DNA of 45,507 nucleotides from Zoogloea sp. (GCF_028693495.1 NZ_JAQUVG010000016.1:1-45507); one strand, 5' to 3'; counted from the first letter of the stretch, positions 8,275 to 18,165 are shown. The notes: generated by a model from the letters alone, not told the origin. Made by a program: numbers and translations.

Positions 8275-11200
8275 CCCTGCCCGAACTCTCCGTCAAGCGC
8301 CATGTGCTGGCCTGGATGATGAGCGCCGTCCTGGTCCTGGTGGGTATCATCGGCTACCAGCGGATCGGCATGGACCGTTTCCCACAGATCGAATTCCCGG
8401 TGATCTCGGTCACCACGACCCTCAAGGGGGCCAACCCGGACATCGTCGACTCGAGCATCACCAACGTGATCGAATCGTCGGTCAACAGCGTACCGGGGAT
8501 CGAGCACGTCCAGTCCACCTCGTCTCCCGGCGTTTCGGTCATCAACATCACCTTCTCCCTCGAGAAAAAGGTGGACGTGGCCTTCAACGAGGTGCAGTCG
8601 AAGGTCAACCAGGTCCTGCGCCGCCTCCCCAAGGACGTGGATCCACCGGTGATCGCCAAGGTGGAAACCAACGCCCAGCCGATCATGTGGCTGGCCCTTC
8701 AGGGGGACCGCACCCAGCAGCAGCTCAACCAGTACGCCCTCAACGTCCTGAAGAAACGCCTGGAAACCATCGACGGGGTTGGCGAGGTCCGCCTGGGGGG
8801 AAGACGGGACAGGACAATCCGGATCAACCTGCGACCGGACCGGATGGCCGCCCTGGCGGTCACCGCCCAGGACATCAACGACGCCTTCGCCAAAGAGCAT
8901 GTCCAGCTTGCCGGCGGTTTCGTGGTCGGCCAGAAGACCGAGAGCCTGGTCAAGCTGGATCTGGAGTTCCACAAGGTCGACGAGCTGCGCAACCTGGTCG
9001 TGGCCTATCGGGACAAGGCCCCCATCCGGCTGGCCGACGTGGCCGAGATCGAGGACGGCCTGGCCGACAACCGCCAGCTGGCACGCTTCAATGGCAAGCC
9101 CACGGTGGGCCTGGGCATGGTCAAGATCGCCAATGCCAATACGGTCGCCATCACCGATCGCATCATCGAAAAGGTGGAAAAGGAGCTGCAGCCCGCCCTG
9201 CCACCGGGCATGACCCTGTCCATCGTGTCCAACGACTCGGTGTTCATCCTGGAGATCGTCAAATCCCTCAAGGAACACCTGATCGAAGGGACCCTGCTGG
9301 CCTCGCTGGTGGTGTGGTTCTTCCTGCGCTCGGTACGGTCCACCTTGATCATCGCCCTGGCCATCCCGGTATCGCTGATGGGCGCCATTGCGGTGATCTA
9401 CTTCGCGGGCTTCACCCTCAACTCCCTGACCATGCTGGCCCTGCTGCTGCTCATCGGCGTGGTGGTGGACGACGCCATCGTGGTCCTGGAAAACATCTTC
9501 CGCCACCGGGAGGAGCTGGACCCGGACCCGGTTTCTGCGGCGGTCAACGGCAGCAACGAGGTGGTCTTCGCGGTCATGGCCGCCACCCTCTCGCTGGTCT
9601 GCATCTTTGCGCCCGTGGCCTTCATCTCGGGCATCATCGGACAATTTTTCCGCAGCTTCGCCCTGGTGGTCACCTTCGGCGTGCTGGTGTCCCTGTTCGT
9701 ATCGCTGACCCTGACGCCGATGCTGTGCTCCCGCTACCTGAAGGTGGAGAAACAGCACGGCCCCGTGTACCGGGCCTTCGACCGGTTCTTTGAAGGCATG
9801 GACCGGATGTACACCCACCTCCTGAACGGCGCCCTGACCCATCGGTGGTGGGTGCTGCTGGCCACCATCGCAGTGGTTGCCTCAAGTGCCTTCTTCTTCA
9901 CCCACGTAGGCAAGGCCTTTACCCCGGACCAGGACGAAGGCCGTTTTCTGGTCGCCCTGCGCACGCCCCTGGGCTCCAGCATCGACTACACCGACTCTAA
10001 ACTCCGGGAAGTGGAGGCCATCCTGGACCGTCATCCGGAAATCCGCTCCGAGTTTGCCCTGATCGGCCTGGGGACCGCTGGCCAGGTGAACCAGGGGACC
10101 GTGGTGGTGCGGATGGTGCCGCGGGAAGAACGCAGCATCAAACAGCAGGAAATCCTGCCGCTCCTGCGCAAGGAGTTTGCCCAGATCGCCGGCGCCCGGG
10201 TCTTTGCGGCACCCTATCCGATGGTCCAGGGCCAGCGGGGGGAGCCCCTCCAGTTCGTGCTGACCGAGGACAACCTGCAGGAGCTCGGCCGCCACGCCAC
10301 AGCCCTGCAGCGCAAGCTCGCAGCGCTTCCGGTACTGGGACGCATCGACACAGACCTGCAGCTCGACCTGCCCCAGCTGGTCTTCGAGCCCGATCGCCTG
10401 CGGATCGCCGATGCCGGCCTGAGTACCCAGGACGTGGCCCAGGCCATCAACATGCTGACCGGCGGCGTGGACATTGCCAAATTCAATGATGAACCCGGGG
10501 ACGGCCAGCGCTACGACATCCGGGTCAAGGCCCGGGAAGGCAGCTTCACCCAGCCCTCCGATCTTTCAAGGATCTTCCTGCGCAACAAATCCGGAGAGAT
10601 GGTCCGTCTGGACAGCGTGGCCCGCTTCAAGGAAAGCCTGGGCCCGGCCGTGGTGGGCCGTTTCGACCTGCAGTACGCGGCCACCTTCTTTGCCACGCCG
10701 ACGATTCCCCTGGGCGAAGCCGTGGAACTGGTCCGGCAGAGTGCCGCCGAGATCCTGCCCAGCGGCTATCAGGTCAAGCTGATCGGGCAGGCGGAAGAAT
10801 TCGGCAAGACCCAGAAGTACATGGCCTTCACCTTCGCGCTGGCACTGACCCTGCTCTACATGGTCCTGGCCAGCCAGTTCAACAGCTTCCTGCAGCCCGC
10901 CATCGTGATGCTGGCCCAGCCCCTCGCCATTGTCGGTGGCGTGGCCGCCCTGTGGATCAGCGGGCAGACCCTCAACATCTATTCGATGATCGGGCTGGTG
11001 CTGCTGATCGGGTTGGTGGCGAAGAACTCCATCCTGCTGGTGGACCTGACCAATCAGCGGCGCGCCGAAGGCATGGCGGTCGATGCGGCCCTGCGCAACG
11101 CCTGCCCAATCCGGATGCGCCCGGTGCTGATGACCTCCCTGACGGTGATCCTGGCCCTTGCACCCGCCGCCCTGGGTTTCGGCGCCGGCAGTGAAACCAA

Positions 11201-11330
11201 CCAGCCGCTGGCCGTCGCCGTGATCGGTGGCATGATCAGCTCCACCCTCCTGACCCTGGTGGTCGTACCGGCGGTGTACTCCCTGATCGAAGGCTGGCGG
11301 GAACGGCAGAGCGCACAGCGCACGGTCTGA
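8271..11330 (+). CDS. RND-family multidrug efflux permease (HAE1-like)
   Basis: This is a proton-driven inner-membrane RND transporter of the AcrB/MexF-like HAE1 superfamily. The 1019-residue product has an N-terminal helix, two large periplasmic loops and twelve expected membrane helices. TM4 contains the proton-relay pair in GVVVDDAIVVLEN (Asp-Asp), and the TM10 Lys lies in LIGLVAKNSILLVD. The tandem fold is visible in the repeated placement of the PSLMGAIAV-like and QPLAIVGGV-like segments. It forms a two-gene operon with the adaptor. No regulator is adjacent. Confidence 0.93.
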   Translation: MTLPELSVKRHVLAWMMSAVLVLVGIIGYQRIGMDRFPQIEFPVISVTTTLKGANPDIVDSSITNVIESSVNSVPGIEHVQSTSSPGVSVINITFSLEKKVDVAFNEVQSKVNQVLRRLPKDVDPPVIAKVETNAQPIMWLALQGDRTQQQLNQYALNVLKKRLETIDGVGEVRLGGRRDRTIRINLRPDRMAALAVTAQDINDAFAKEHVQLAGGFVVGQKTESLVKLDLEFHKVDELRNLVVAYRDKAPIRLADVAEIEDGLADNRQLARFNGKPTVGLGMVKIANANTVAITDRIIEKVEKELQPALPPGMTLSIVSNDSVFILEIVKSLKEHLIEGTLLASLVVWFFLRSVRSTLIIALAIPVSLMGAIAVIYFAGFTLNSLTMLALLLLIGVVVDDAIVVLENIFRHREELDPDPVSAAVNGSNEVVFAVMAATLSLVCIFAPVAFISGIIGQFFRSFALVVTFGVLVSLFVSLTLTPMLCSRYLKVEKQHGPVYRAFDRFFEGMDRMYTHLLNGALTHRWWVLLATIAVVASSAFFFTHVGKAFTPDQDEGRFLVALRTPLGSSIDYTDSKLREVEAILDRHPEIRSEFALIGLGTAGQVNQGTVVVRMVPREERSIKQQEILPLLRKEFAQIAGARVFAAPYPMVQGQRGEPLQFVLTEDNLQELGRHATALQRKLAALPVLGRIDTDLQLDLPQLVFEPDRLRIADAGLSTQDVAQAINMLTGGVDIAKFNDEPGDGQRYDIRVKAREGSFTQPSDLSRIFLRNKSGEMVRLDSVARFKESLGPAVVGRFDLQYAATFFATPTIPLGEAVELVRQSAAEILPSGYQVKLIGQAEEFGKTQKYMAFTFALALTLLYMVLASQFNSFLQPAIVMLAQPLAIVGGVAALWISGQTLNIYSMIGLVLLIGLVAKNSILLVDLTNQRRAEGMAVDAALRNACPIRMRPVLMTSLTVILALAPAALGFGAGSETNQPLAVAVIGGMISSTLLTLVVVPAVYSLIEGWRERQSAQRTV

Positions 11331-11371
11331 TGCCCCTGCGGGCAGATCGCACAGAGGGCCGCCGGAGCCGG

Positions 11372-12871
11372 TCAGACGGGCTGGATCGCGGCCTTTCCGG
11401 CGGCCCTATCCAGCCAGCGCTGAAGCAGACGGCAGGTCTCCAGATCGAAACGCCGCGGCGGCGGCGCCTTTCGCAGGGCCTCGAACGCGGCCGCACTGTC
11501 CACACTCCCCAGCAGGCACCAGCGGTCCACCAGATGCCAGACCTCCCGGGCGCCTCCGGCGCGGACCTCATGGATCATCACCGGCCCCGGCCAGGGCCAG
11601 TGCTTGAGGCGCAGGCTTTCCAGAACCTTGAGCAGGCGGGCATCATGCTCGGCGCTACTCTCCCGGCCCGCACAGACGCCGGCACAGCGCCGGGCCTGAT
11701 GGGCCAGGCACGCCCCCTCGCCCCAGGGCTCGATGCCGACGCGGCGGGGACACAGCTTGTACAGGCTGGTCAGCTCCCGCAGGGCATGATCGGCCTCCTT
11801 CCGGCTGCGAAAGGCACCGAACACCTCGCCCCAGGTCAGGGGATCGCCCGCATTGAGGGGAACCCGGGTCAGCACCGGCCCCTGCCGTCGGTCCGGCTCG
11901 AAACGCAGCCCGAAGACGTTATCCTCCGGAGCGACCTTGTTCTCGCTGGGACGCAGTTCCCGCAACAGGCGGGACTCCAGCAGGAGGGACTCCAGCTCCC
12001 CGGCCGTGGCCCGCCAGTCCACCCGGCGCACCTGCTGAACGATACGGGCATCCCGCCCCTTCGGTCGCTCGGCGGCGAACAGCCCCAGCACCTGCGAACG
12101 CAGGTGACTGGCCCGGCCCACGAACAGGGGCACATCCTGCTCGCCAAAAAAGAGATACACCCCATGCCCCTCGGGCACGCCCTCCAGCACCCCCTCCGGC
12201 AGCCCGGCAGGCCGGCTGGGCGCACTCATTGCCTTGAGGACCGCTGCGTCCAGCGCGTCCGGCTCGAAGCTGCGGGACATGATCCCGGCAAACTGATGAA
12301 GCGCCTCGGCGTCGCCCAGGGCCCGGTGGCGCGCCGAACAGCTCAGCCCGTGCCGTTCGATCAGTGCATCGAGGCCGTGACGGTGATGCTGAGGATAAAG
12401 GGCGCGGGACAGTTTTACGGTACACAGCACCGACGCGTCAAAGGTCCGTCCCAGCCGGCTGAACTCGTTCTTGAGAAAACCGTAGTCGAAGCGCGCGTTA
12501 TGGGCCACGAAGACGCAATCGGTCAGCAGGGTGCGGACCTGCTCTGCCACGGCGGCGAAACGGGGGGCGTCGGCCACCATCCCGTCGGTTATGCCCACCA
12601 GATCCTGAATATGAGCCGGAATCGCCCTTTCCGGATTCACCAGACTGGACCAGCGCTCCACCAGCACCCCTGCCTCGATGCGCAGGATGGCTATTTCGGT
12701 GACCCGATCCACTGCCGGATTGGCACCGGTGGTCTCCACATCGATGAACGCCAGGCGGGAATGGAGGGAAGTCAGAAAAACGGAACTAACGGGGGAAGAG
12801 GCAGAATCCACGGATGCGGCAACAATGACGGGTGGGATAAAGCATGAGGGCCCCGCAACCCCTGTCTGCAC
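11372..12871 (-). CDS. DnaQ-like 3'-5' exonuclease fused to a UvrC-type GIY-YIG domain
   Basis: The protein joins a DEDDh exonuclease resembling DNA polymerase III epsilon to a UvrC/Cho-like GIY-YIG nuclease domain. In the first half, AFIDVETTG (about residue 43) carries the first catalytic Asp/Glu, VFVAHNARFDYGFL the second Asp, and HRALGDAEA the last His/Asp. In the second half, GHGVYLFFGEQDVPLFVGRA is the GIY-YIG core and ELESLLLESRLLRELRP contains the helix with the metal-binding Glu. A Cys-containing segment follows (CPRRVG...CLAHQARRCAGVC). Members are usually annotated as an exonuclease family protein, with repair as an inferred role. The 5' end is uncertain: ATG 12871 adds about 40 poorly conserved residues before the exonuclease fold. 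Confidence 0.85.
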   Translation of the reverse strand: MQTGVAGPSCFIPPVIVAASVDSASSPVSSVFLTSLHSRLAFIDVETTGANPAVDRVTEIAILRIEAGVLVERWSSLVNPERAIPAHIQDLVGITDGMVADAPRFAAVAEQVRTLLTDCVFVAHNARFDYGFLKNEFSRLGRTFDASVLCTVKLSRALYPQHHRHGLDALIERHGLSCSARHRALGDAEALHQFAGIMSRSFEPDALDAAVLKAMSAPSRPAGLPEGVLEGVPEGHGVYLFFGEQDVPLFVGRASHLRSQVLGLFAAERPKGRDARIVQQVRRVDWRATAGELESLLLESRLLRELRPSENKVAPEDNVFGLRFEPDRRQGPVLTRVPLNAGDPLTWGEVFGAFRSRKEADHALRELTSLYKLCPRRVGIEPWGEGACLAHQARRCAGVCAGRESSAEHDARLLKVLESLRLKHWPWPGPVMIHEVRAGGAREVWHLVDRWCLLGSVDSAAAFEALRKAPPPRRFDLETCRLLQRWLDRAAGKAAIQPV

Positions 12872-12909
12872 TCAAGGCGGGCAGGAGAAGCGGGACCCCG
12901 GATGACCTG

Positions 12910-12927
12910 GAAGGGCAGGCGCCCTTC
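12910..12927. terminator. Hairpin downstream of the DUF3460 gene
   Basis: GAAGGGC (12910-12916) pairs with GCCCTTC (12921-12927) across a four-base loop, 27 bases after the DUF3460 stop on the minus strand. No long U-tract follows. It may end the leftward transcript before the exonuclease gene. Confidence 0.4.
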
Positions 12928-12953
12928 TTCAGCTCAGCGGCAAACAGAATCCG

Positions 12954-13142
12954 TCAGGACTCTGCCGAGTAAGGATAGGGCTTCTGGTCCACCCGGGCCG
13001 CAGCATACTGCTGCTGGGTTTCGGCATCCTGGGGCTTGTCCCACCACAGGGCACGCCCCTTTTTCTGCTCTTCACGCTCCTCGGGATGCTTTTCCATCCA
13101 TTCGCGCATGAACTTGGTGTGTTCGGATTCGTAACCAGCCAT
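12954..13142 (-). CDS. DUF3460 family small protein
   Basis: This 62-residue cytoplasmic protein is of unknown function. The family is found mainly in betaproteobacteria and is marked by an N-terminal YESEHTKF motif, a central KKGRALWWDKP block and a C-terminal QKPYPY; all three are present. It is highly charged, with no membrane segment or cysteine. A GGAG ribosome binding site precedes ATG 13142. It follows spoT at a distance of 37 bases and may be cotranscribed with it, but the neighbourhood does not reveal its job. Confidence 0.88.
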   Translation of the reverse strand: MAGYESEHTKFMREWMEKHPEEREEQKKGRALWWDKPQDAETQQQYAAARVDQKPYPYSAES

Positions 13143-13179
13143 ATGTATCTCCCTTTGATCGACGTGGATTCTAGCAGCC

Positions 13180-15390
13180 TCAGACCGCTTTCTGATCGGC
13201 CTTGAGGCGATTGATGCGGACCACCTCGGGAATGTTGCGCATCCCCCGGATGACCTTGGCCAGGTGCAGGCGATGAGTCACCTGCAAGGTGATGTAGATC
13301 GTGGAGTACGGCCCCTGCTCCCCATCGGTGCTGACGTTCTGGATATTGCACTCCTGCTCGGCAATGGCGTTGGCAACCTTGGCCAGCACGCCCCGCACGT
13401 TCTGGGTCAGAAGCTTGAGGGTGACATCGAACAGACGATCGGTGGCAGCCTCCCACTCCACGTCGATCCAGCGATCCCGCTCGCTGCGCAGCTTGCGGGC
13501 CTGGGGGCAGTCGTGCATGTGCACCTCCAGTCCCTGCCCCTTGCGGATGATCCCGACGATGGGGTCGCCCGGGATCGGCCGGCAACAGCGGGCCAGCTGG
13601 ACAGCAACCCCTTCCGTGCCACGGATCAGGATGGCTCCTGCGGGCTTGGGCTTGACCACATCGGCCCGGCCGGATTCCACGTCCTGGATCTCCGCCAGGC
13701 GCCGGGCGACGATGGCGGGCAGGCGCTTGCCGAGACCGATGTCGGTCATCAGCTCCTTTCGACTCGGGAGGGAAAACTCCCGCAGGAACCGGTCCCAGGC
13801 GAAGGTGCTGACCTGACCGAGGGTCAGTCCATGAGGACGCAGGGCCTGGTTCAGGAGGCGCTCCCCCAGCGTGGAGGCCTCTTCCTGCTGCGCATTCTTG
13901 AGAAAATGACGGATCTGCGCCCGGGCCTTGCCCGTACGCACATAGCTCAGCCAGGCCGGATTGGGACTGGCGTGGGCTGCGGTGATAATCTCGATCTGAT
14001 CGCCATTGTGGAGTTCGGTACGCAGGGGCATCAGCTCACCGTTGATGCGCCCGGCGACACAGCGGTTGCCCACGTCGGTGTGCACCGCATAGGCAAAATC
14101 CACCACCGTTGCGCCCCGGGGCAAAGCAAAGATCTTGCCCTTGGGAGTGAAGGCGTATACCTCTCCGGGAAACAGATCCACCTTCACGTGCTCCAGGAAT
14201 TCGCTGGAGTCGCCGGAGGTGTTCTGTAGTTCGAGGAGGGACTGCAGCCAGGAGTGGGTCTTGTGCTGCAGCTCGGTGAGGGTCTTCTCGTCTTCCTTGT
14301 AGAGCCAGTGGGAGGCCACGCCGCTCTCGGCGATGTGGTTCATCTCGTGGGTGCGGATCTGCACCTCCACCGGCGTGCCGAAGGGACCGATCAGGGTCGT
14401 GTGGAGGGACTGGTAGCCATTGCCCTTGGGAATGGCGATGTAATCCTTGAACTTGCCGGGCACCGGCTTGTAGAGGGCATGCAGGGCCCCCAGCGCCCGG
14501 TAGCAGGTCTGGATGTCGGGCACGATGACCCGGAAACCGTAGATATCGAGCACCTGGGAGAAGCTCAGGTGCTTCTCGACCATCTTGCGGTAGATGCTGT
14601 AGAGATGCTTTTCACGTCCCCGCACCTCGGCCTGGATGCTCCACTGGGGCAGGCGCTCCTCGATCGCGTGGAGGATTTTGCCCACCACCTCGCGGCGATT
14701 GCCCCGGGCAGCAAGGATGGCCTTGGAGAGCACCGCGAAACGCATCGGATAACGGTGGGTGAACGCCAGCTCCTGGAGCTCCCGGTAGAGGCTGTTGAGG
14801 CCCAGCCGGTTGGCAATCGGCGCATGGATTTCCTGGGTTTCCCGGGCAATCCGGCGACGCTTGTCGGGCCGCATGTGGTCGAGGGTCCGCATGTTGTGCA
14901 GACGGTCGGCCAGCTTGATGAGGATTACCCGCAGATCGCTGGCCATGGCCAGCAGCATCTTGCGGAAGTTTTCCGCCTGGGCTTCCTCGTGGGACTGGAA
15001 TTCGATCTTGTCGAGCTTTGACACCCCGTCCACCAGCTCGGCGGTAGTCCGCCCGAAGCGCTCGGCGATCTCCGCCTTGGAGATGTGGGTATCCTCCATC
15101 ACGTCGTGGAGCAGCGCAGCACACAGGGCCTGGCCGTCCAGTTTCCAGCCGGCCAGGATTTCGGCCACGGCGACAGGATGGGAGATGTAGGGTTCGCCAC
15201 TCTTGCGGATCTGCCCCTGATGGGCATCCGCAGAAAAGTGATAGGCCGCCTCAATGCGCCCGACGTCCTCGGCACGCAGATATGCCGCGACCAAGGCCTT
15301 CAGGCGGGCAAAGTCGAGGGGCAGGATGGAGGAAACGGGAGGCTGAAAGACGCCGCTACCAGTCACCGGAATGGGAGCAGCGGGTTCCAT
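13180..15390 (-). CDS. spoT: Bifunctional (p)ppGpp synthetase/hydrolase
   Basis: This long RelA/SpoT homologue makes and degrades the stringent-response alarmone (p)ppGpp. The 736-residue product has, in order, the HD hydrolase domain (LLHDVMEDT and KLADRLHNMRTL), the synthetase domain (YGFRVIV, then FKDYIAIPKGNGYQSLHTT), a TGS domain (VYAFTPKGKIFALPRGATVVDFAYAVHTD region), the Cys-rich RIS region around ARCCRPIPGD, and a C-terminal ACT domain. The intact HD motif argues for hydrolase activity. ATG 15390 was chosen, with a GGAG site upstream; the open frame further upstream is the shadow of rpoZ. The gene follows gmk-rpoZ, the standard context for spoT. Confidence 0.95.
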   Translation of the reverse strand: MEPAAPIPVTGSGVFQPPVSSILPLDFARLKALVAAYLRAEDVGRIEAAYHFSADAHQGQIRKSGEPYISHPVAVAEILAGWKLDGQALCAALLHDVMEDTHISKAEIAERFGRTTAELVDGVSKLDKIEFQSHEEAQAENFRKMLLAMASDLRVILIKLADRLHNMRTLDHMRPDKRRRIARETQEIHAPIANRLGLNSLYRELQELAFTHRYPMRFAVLSKAILAARGNRREVVGKILHAIEERLPQWSIQAEVRGREKHLYSIYRKMVEKHLSFSQVLDIYGFRVIVPDIQTCYRALGALHALYKPVPGKFKDYIAIPKGNGYQSLHTTLIGPFGTPVEVQIRTHEMNHIAESGVASHWLYKEDEKTLTELQHKTHSWLQSLLELQNTSGDSSEFLEHVKVDLFPGEVYAFTPKGKIFALPRGATVVDFAYAVHTDVGNRCVAGRINGELMPLRTELHNGDQIEIITAAHASPNPAWLSYVRTGKARAQIRHFLKNAQQEEASTLGERLLNQALRPHGLTLGQVSTFAWDRFLREFSLPSRKELMTDIGLGKRLPAIVARRLAEIQDVESGRADVVKPKPAGAILIRGTEGVAVQLARCCRPIPGDPIVGIIRKGQGLEVHMHDCPQARKLRSERDRWIDVEWEAATDRLFDVTLKLLTQNVRGVLAKVANAIAEQECNIQNVSTDGEQGPYSTIYITLQVTHRLHLAKVIRGMRNIPEVVRINRLKADQKAV

Positions 15391-15413
15391 GTCACAACTC
15401 CCGGTCGGGGCGC

Positions 15414-15629
15414 TCAGGCCTGGCCGCGGTTGAGGACTTCGGTGCCGACCTTGCCAGCAGCAATCTCGCGGAGGGCAACCACGGTGGGCTTGTCCTTGTC
15501 GTGGCGATCCAGGTCCACCTGCGGCGTGGCACCGGCCGTCAGCTGACGGGCACGATAGGTCGCCGCCAGCGTGAGCTGGAAGCGGTTGGGGATTCGTTTC
15601 AGACAATCATCGACAGTAACGCGGGCCAT
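15414..15629 (-). CDS. rpoZ: RNA polymerase omega subunit
   Basis: Omega is the small RNA polymerase subunit that chaperones beta prime and contributes to the ppGpp site 1 pocket. The 71-residue product begins [19 protein letters not shown], the classic omega start with the MAR motif that contacts ppGpp. It continues with AATYRARQL and the conserved [13 protein letters not shown]. It lies one base after gmk and 23 bases before spoT, so alarmone synthesis and its target subunit are cotranscribed. Confidence 0.97.
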   Translation of the reverse strand: MARVTVDDCLKRIPNRFQLTLAATYRARQLTAGATPQVDLDRHDKDKPTVVALREIAAGKVGTEVLNRGQA

Positions 15630-15630
15630 A

Positions 15631-16245
15631 TCAATCCTGTTCCAGGTAATGGAAAAACGCCGGCTTGCGCGCCTCCTGGTTGGCGTAGCGCAGTCGGGAT
15701 GCCCTCACCACGGCCACCAGATCATCCTGGGCCGCGGTCAGGTCTTCGTTGATTATAACGTAGTCGAACTCAGCCACATGGCGCATCTCGCCGCGCGCTG
15801 CCAGCACGCGGCGGGCAATCACATCCTCGCTGTCCGTCCCGCGTCCGCGCAGACGACGCTCGAGCTCCTCGACGGAAGGAGGAAGGATGAACACACCCAC
15901 CGCCTTGGGGAACACCTTGCGCACCTGCTGGGCGCCCTGCCAGTCGATCTCCAGCAGGATGTCGGTACCGGACCCGATCTGCTCGGCCAGCCAGGCCCTG
16001 GAAGTGCCGTAGTAATTGCCATGCACCTCCGCCCACTCGAGGAAGACACCCCTGTCCTTCAGGGACAGAAAGGTGGACAGATCCACGAAATGATAGTGCT
16101 GCCCCTCCACCTCACCGGGCCGGGGCGCCCGGGTGGTGTAGGAGACCGACAGCCTGACCTGGGGATCCCGTTCCAGCAACGCGGCGACCAGGGTGGTTTT
16201 GCCAGCGCCGGAGGGGGCGGTGACGATGAACAGAGTACCGGGCAT
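15631..16245 (-). CDS. gmk: Guanylate kinase
   Basis: Gmk phosphorylates GMP to GDP with ATP in purine salvage and GTP supply. The 204-residue protein has the P-loop [10 protein letters not shown] at about residues 9-18 and the GMP-binding signature [22 protein letters not shown], in which SYTTR and the Tyr of HYHF bind the nucleotide. The [13 protein letters not shown] strand and the lid [17 protein letters not shown] follow. It starts with ATG 16245, nine bases after yicC, and is followed by rpoZ. Confidence 0.97.
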   Translation of the reverse strand: MPGTLFIVTAPSGAGKTTLVAALLERDPQVRLSVSYTTRAPRPGEVEGQHYHFVDLSTFLSLKDRGVFLEWAEVHGNYYGTSRAWLAEQIGSGTDILLEIDWQGAQQVRKVFPKAVGVFILPPSVEELERRLRGRGTDSEDVIARRVLAARGEMRHVAEFDYVIINEDLTAAQDDLVAVVRASRLRYANQEARKPAFFHYLEQD

Positions 16246-16254
16246 GGACCTTCC

Positions 16255-17121
16255 TTATTCGACGTTCTGGACCTGCTCGCGCATCTGCTCGATGGCCAGC
16301 TTGAGTTCGACCGCGATGGCGGTCATGTCGGCGGCCATGGCCTTGGACCCGAGGGTGTTGGCCTCCCGGTTGAGCTCCTGCATCAGGAAATCCAGGCGCT
16401 TGCCCGCCGAACCTCCGGCCTTGAGGATGCGCTCCACCTCATCCAGGTGGGTGCTGAGACGGGACAGCTCCTCAGCCACATCCACCCGCTGGGCGAACAG
16501 CCCCACTTCCAGGCGGATGCGGTCATCGTCCAGGGTTGCTGCCGCATCGCGCAGGCGGTTGGCCAGCTTTTCCTGGTATTCCGCCACCAGCGCCGGCACC
16601 CGGGGCTGGACTGTGGTCACCAGCTCGCGCATCCGCGCAATCCGGCCGCGGATCATCTCGGCAAGCTTCTCACCCTCCCGGCGCCGGCTCGCCACCAGTT
16701 CGTCCAGGGCCGCCGCGATGGTCGCCGCAATATCTGCCTGCATCGACTCGAACGTGACACTGTCATCCGCCAGGATCCCGGGCCAGCGCAGCACCTCACC
16801 CACCGAAAGGGACGCTGCCTGGGGAAACCCTGCCAGCACGGCTGCCTGCGCGGCCTTGAGCTGGTTCAGGACGGCACCATTGATCGCGATGTCACGAGGT
16901 GCGCTATCCTTTGCCTGCAGGTTGAAACGGCATTCCACCTTGCCCCGCCCAAGGCGGCCGGTGATCGCCTCCCGAAGCATGGGTTCGGCCTGACGCAGGT
17001 CGTCGTTGATCCGGAAGGCCAGATCGAGGTAACGGGAATTGACGCTCCGCAACTCCAGGTGCAGGGCGACAGGGCCAAGGTCGCGGGTCTGGACGGCATA
17101 GCCGGTCATGCTGTGAATCAT
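16255..17121 (-). CDS. yicC: YicC/YloC family endoribonuclease
   Basis: YicC is an endoribonuclease; in E. coli it has been linked to turnover of a small RNA. The 288-residue product starts MIHSMTGYA, the near-invariant family start, and contains ELRSVNSRYLDL and RGKVECRF in the N-terminal YicC domain. The DUF1732 C-terminal domain carries EEVERILKAGGSAGKRLDFLMQELNREANTLGSK and ends in QMREQVQNVE. ATG 17121 was chosen over a much longer open frame because it gives the conserved start. It heads the yicC-gmk-rpoZ-spoT group and is divergent from the kinase gene. Confidence 0.95.
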   Translation of the reverse strand: MIHSMTGYAVQTRDLGPVALHLELRSVNSRYLDLAFRINDDLRQAEPMLREAITGRLGRGKVECRFNLQAKDSAPRDIAINGAVLNQLKAAQAAVLAGFPQAASLSVGEVLRWPGILADDSVTFESMQADIAATIAAALDELVASRRREGEKLAEMIRGRIARMRELVTTVQPRVPALVAEYQEKLANRLRDAAATLDDDRIRLEVGLFAQRVDVAEELSRLSTHLDEVERILKAGGSAGKRLDFLMQELNREANTLGSKAMAADMTAIAVELKLAIEQMREQVQNVE

Positions 17122-17217
17122 TGGATGTTTTTCCCGAGAGAGCGCGGCAAACGAAATTAACAAAGTAAACTGGAGGCTTCGAATGCCACCAAAGACCGAA
17201 GTGTAGCGCCCTGCCCG

Positions 17218-18165
17218 ATGGCCACTCAACAAAACTGCGCCTTGCCGCCCGGCTTCCAGCTCGACCATTACCGGGTCGAGCGGCAGCTGTCGCTGGGTGG
17301 ATTCTCCATCGTCTATCTGGCTTACGACCAGGACGGCACCCCGGTGGCCATCAAGGAGTACCTGCCCAACTCCCTCGCCCTGCGCGCCGAAGGAGAGGTA
17401 ACGCCCCATGTGACCGAGGCCCACCAGGGTGCATTCCGTTACGGCATGAAGTGCTTTTTCGAGGAAGGCCGGGCCCTGGCCAAGCTGGTGCATCCCAACG
17501 TGGTCCGGGTTCTCAACTTCTTCCGGGCCAATGGCACGGTCTACATGGTGATGCAGTTCGAGCGGGGACGGACCCTCCACGACTACGTTCAAAAGAACAA
17601 GGGCAACGTCCGGGAACGCTTCATTCGCGGCGTGTTCACCCGCATGCTCAATGGCCTGCGGGAGGTCCATGCCCACAAGCTGCTGCATCTGGACATCAAG
17701 CCGTCCAACATCTACCTGCGCGCCGACGGCACCCCGGTACTCCTGGACTTCGGGGCGGCACGGCAGACCCTGATGTCCGACACACCGATCCTGAAACCCA
17801 TGTACACCCCCGGCTTTGCCTCACCAGAGCAATTCACCAGCCGGGACGCCCTGGGACCCTGGAGCGACATCTACAGCGTAGGCGCCAGCCTGTACGCCTG
17901 TCTGGCCGGCACCTCCCCCCAACGCTCCGACGAGCGTCTGACCAACGACACCGTTGTCCCGGCCACCAAAGCCTGGGCGGGTCAATACTCGCCCCACTTC
18001 CTGGCCACCATTGACTGGTGCCTGCAACTGGATCCCCTGAAACGGCCGCAAAGCTGCTTTGCGCTGCAGAAGGTGCTGGCCCAGCGTCATCGGGAAGCGC
18101 CGCCGCCCCAGAAATCCTGGCTGGAAGGGTTGGGATCAAAACTTAAAACAATCATGGGTCGCTGA
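17218..18165 (+). CDS. Hanks-type serine/threonine protein kinase
   Basis: This is a soluble eukaryotic-like protein kinase of 315 residues. The ATP-binding loop is LSLGGFSIVY (about residues 24-33), the ATP lysine is K46 in VAIKEY, the catalytic loop is HLDIKPSN with D159, and the metal-binding DFG is at 177-179. The APE-like motif is ASPEQF. The catalytic loop has Leu where RD kinases have Arg, so activation-loop control may differ. The short C-terminal extension is basic, with no membrane segment or sensor domain. The gene overlaps the next one by one base (TGATG); that neighbour encodes a PP2C phosphatase, its likely antagonist. The substrate is unknown. Confidence 0.9.
   Translation: MATQQNCALPPGFQLDHYRVERQLSLGGFSIVYLAYDQDGTPVAIKEYLPNSLALRAEGEVTPHVTEAHQGAFRYGMKCFFEEGRALAKLVHPNVVRVLNFFRANGTVYMVMQFERGRTLHDYVQKNKGNVRERFIRGVFTRMLNGLREVHAHKLLHLDIKPSNIYLRADGTPVLLDFGAARQTLMSDTPILKPMYTPGFASPEQFTSRDALGPWSDIYSVGASLYACLAGTSPQRSDERLTNDTVVPATKAWAGQYSPHFLATIDWCLQLDPLKRPQSCFALQKVLAQRHREAPPPQKSWLEGLGSKLKTIMGR

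Noticed and set aside
17122-17217. Paired promoters between yicC and the kinase gene
   Set aside because: Divergent promoters must lie here or within the genes, but candidate hexamers matched the consensus at only about half of positions.
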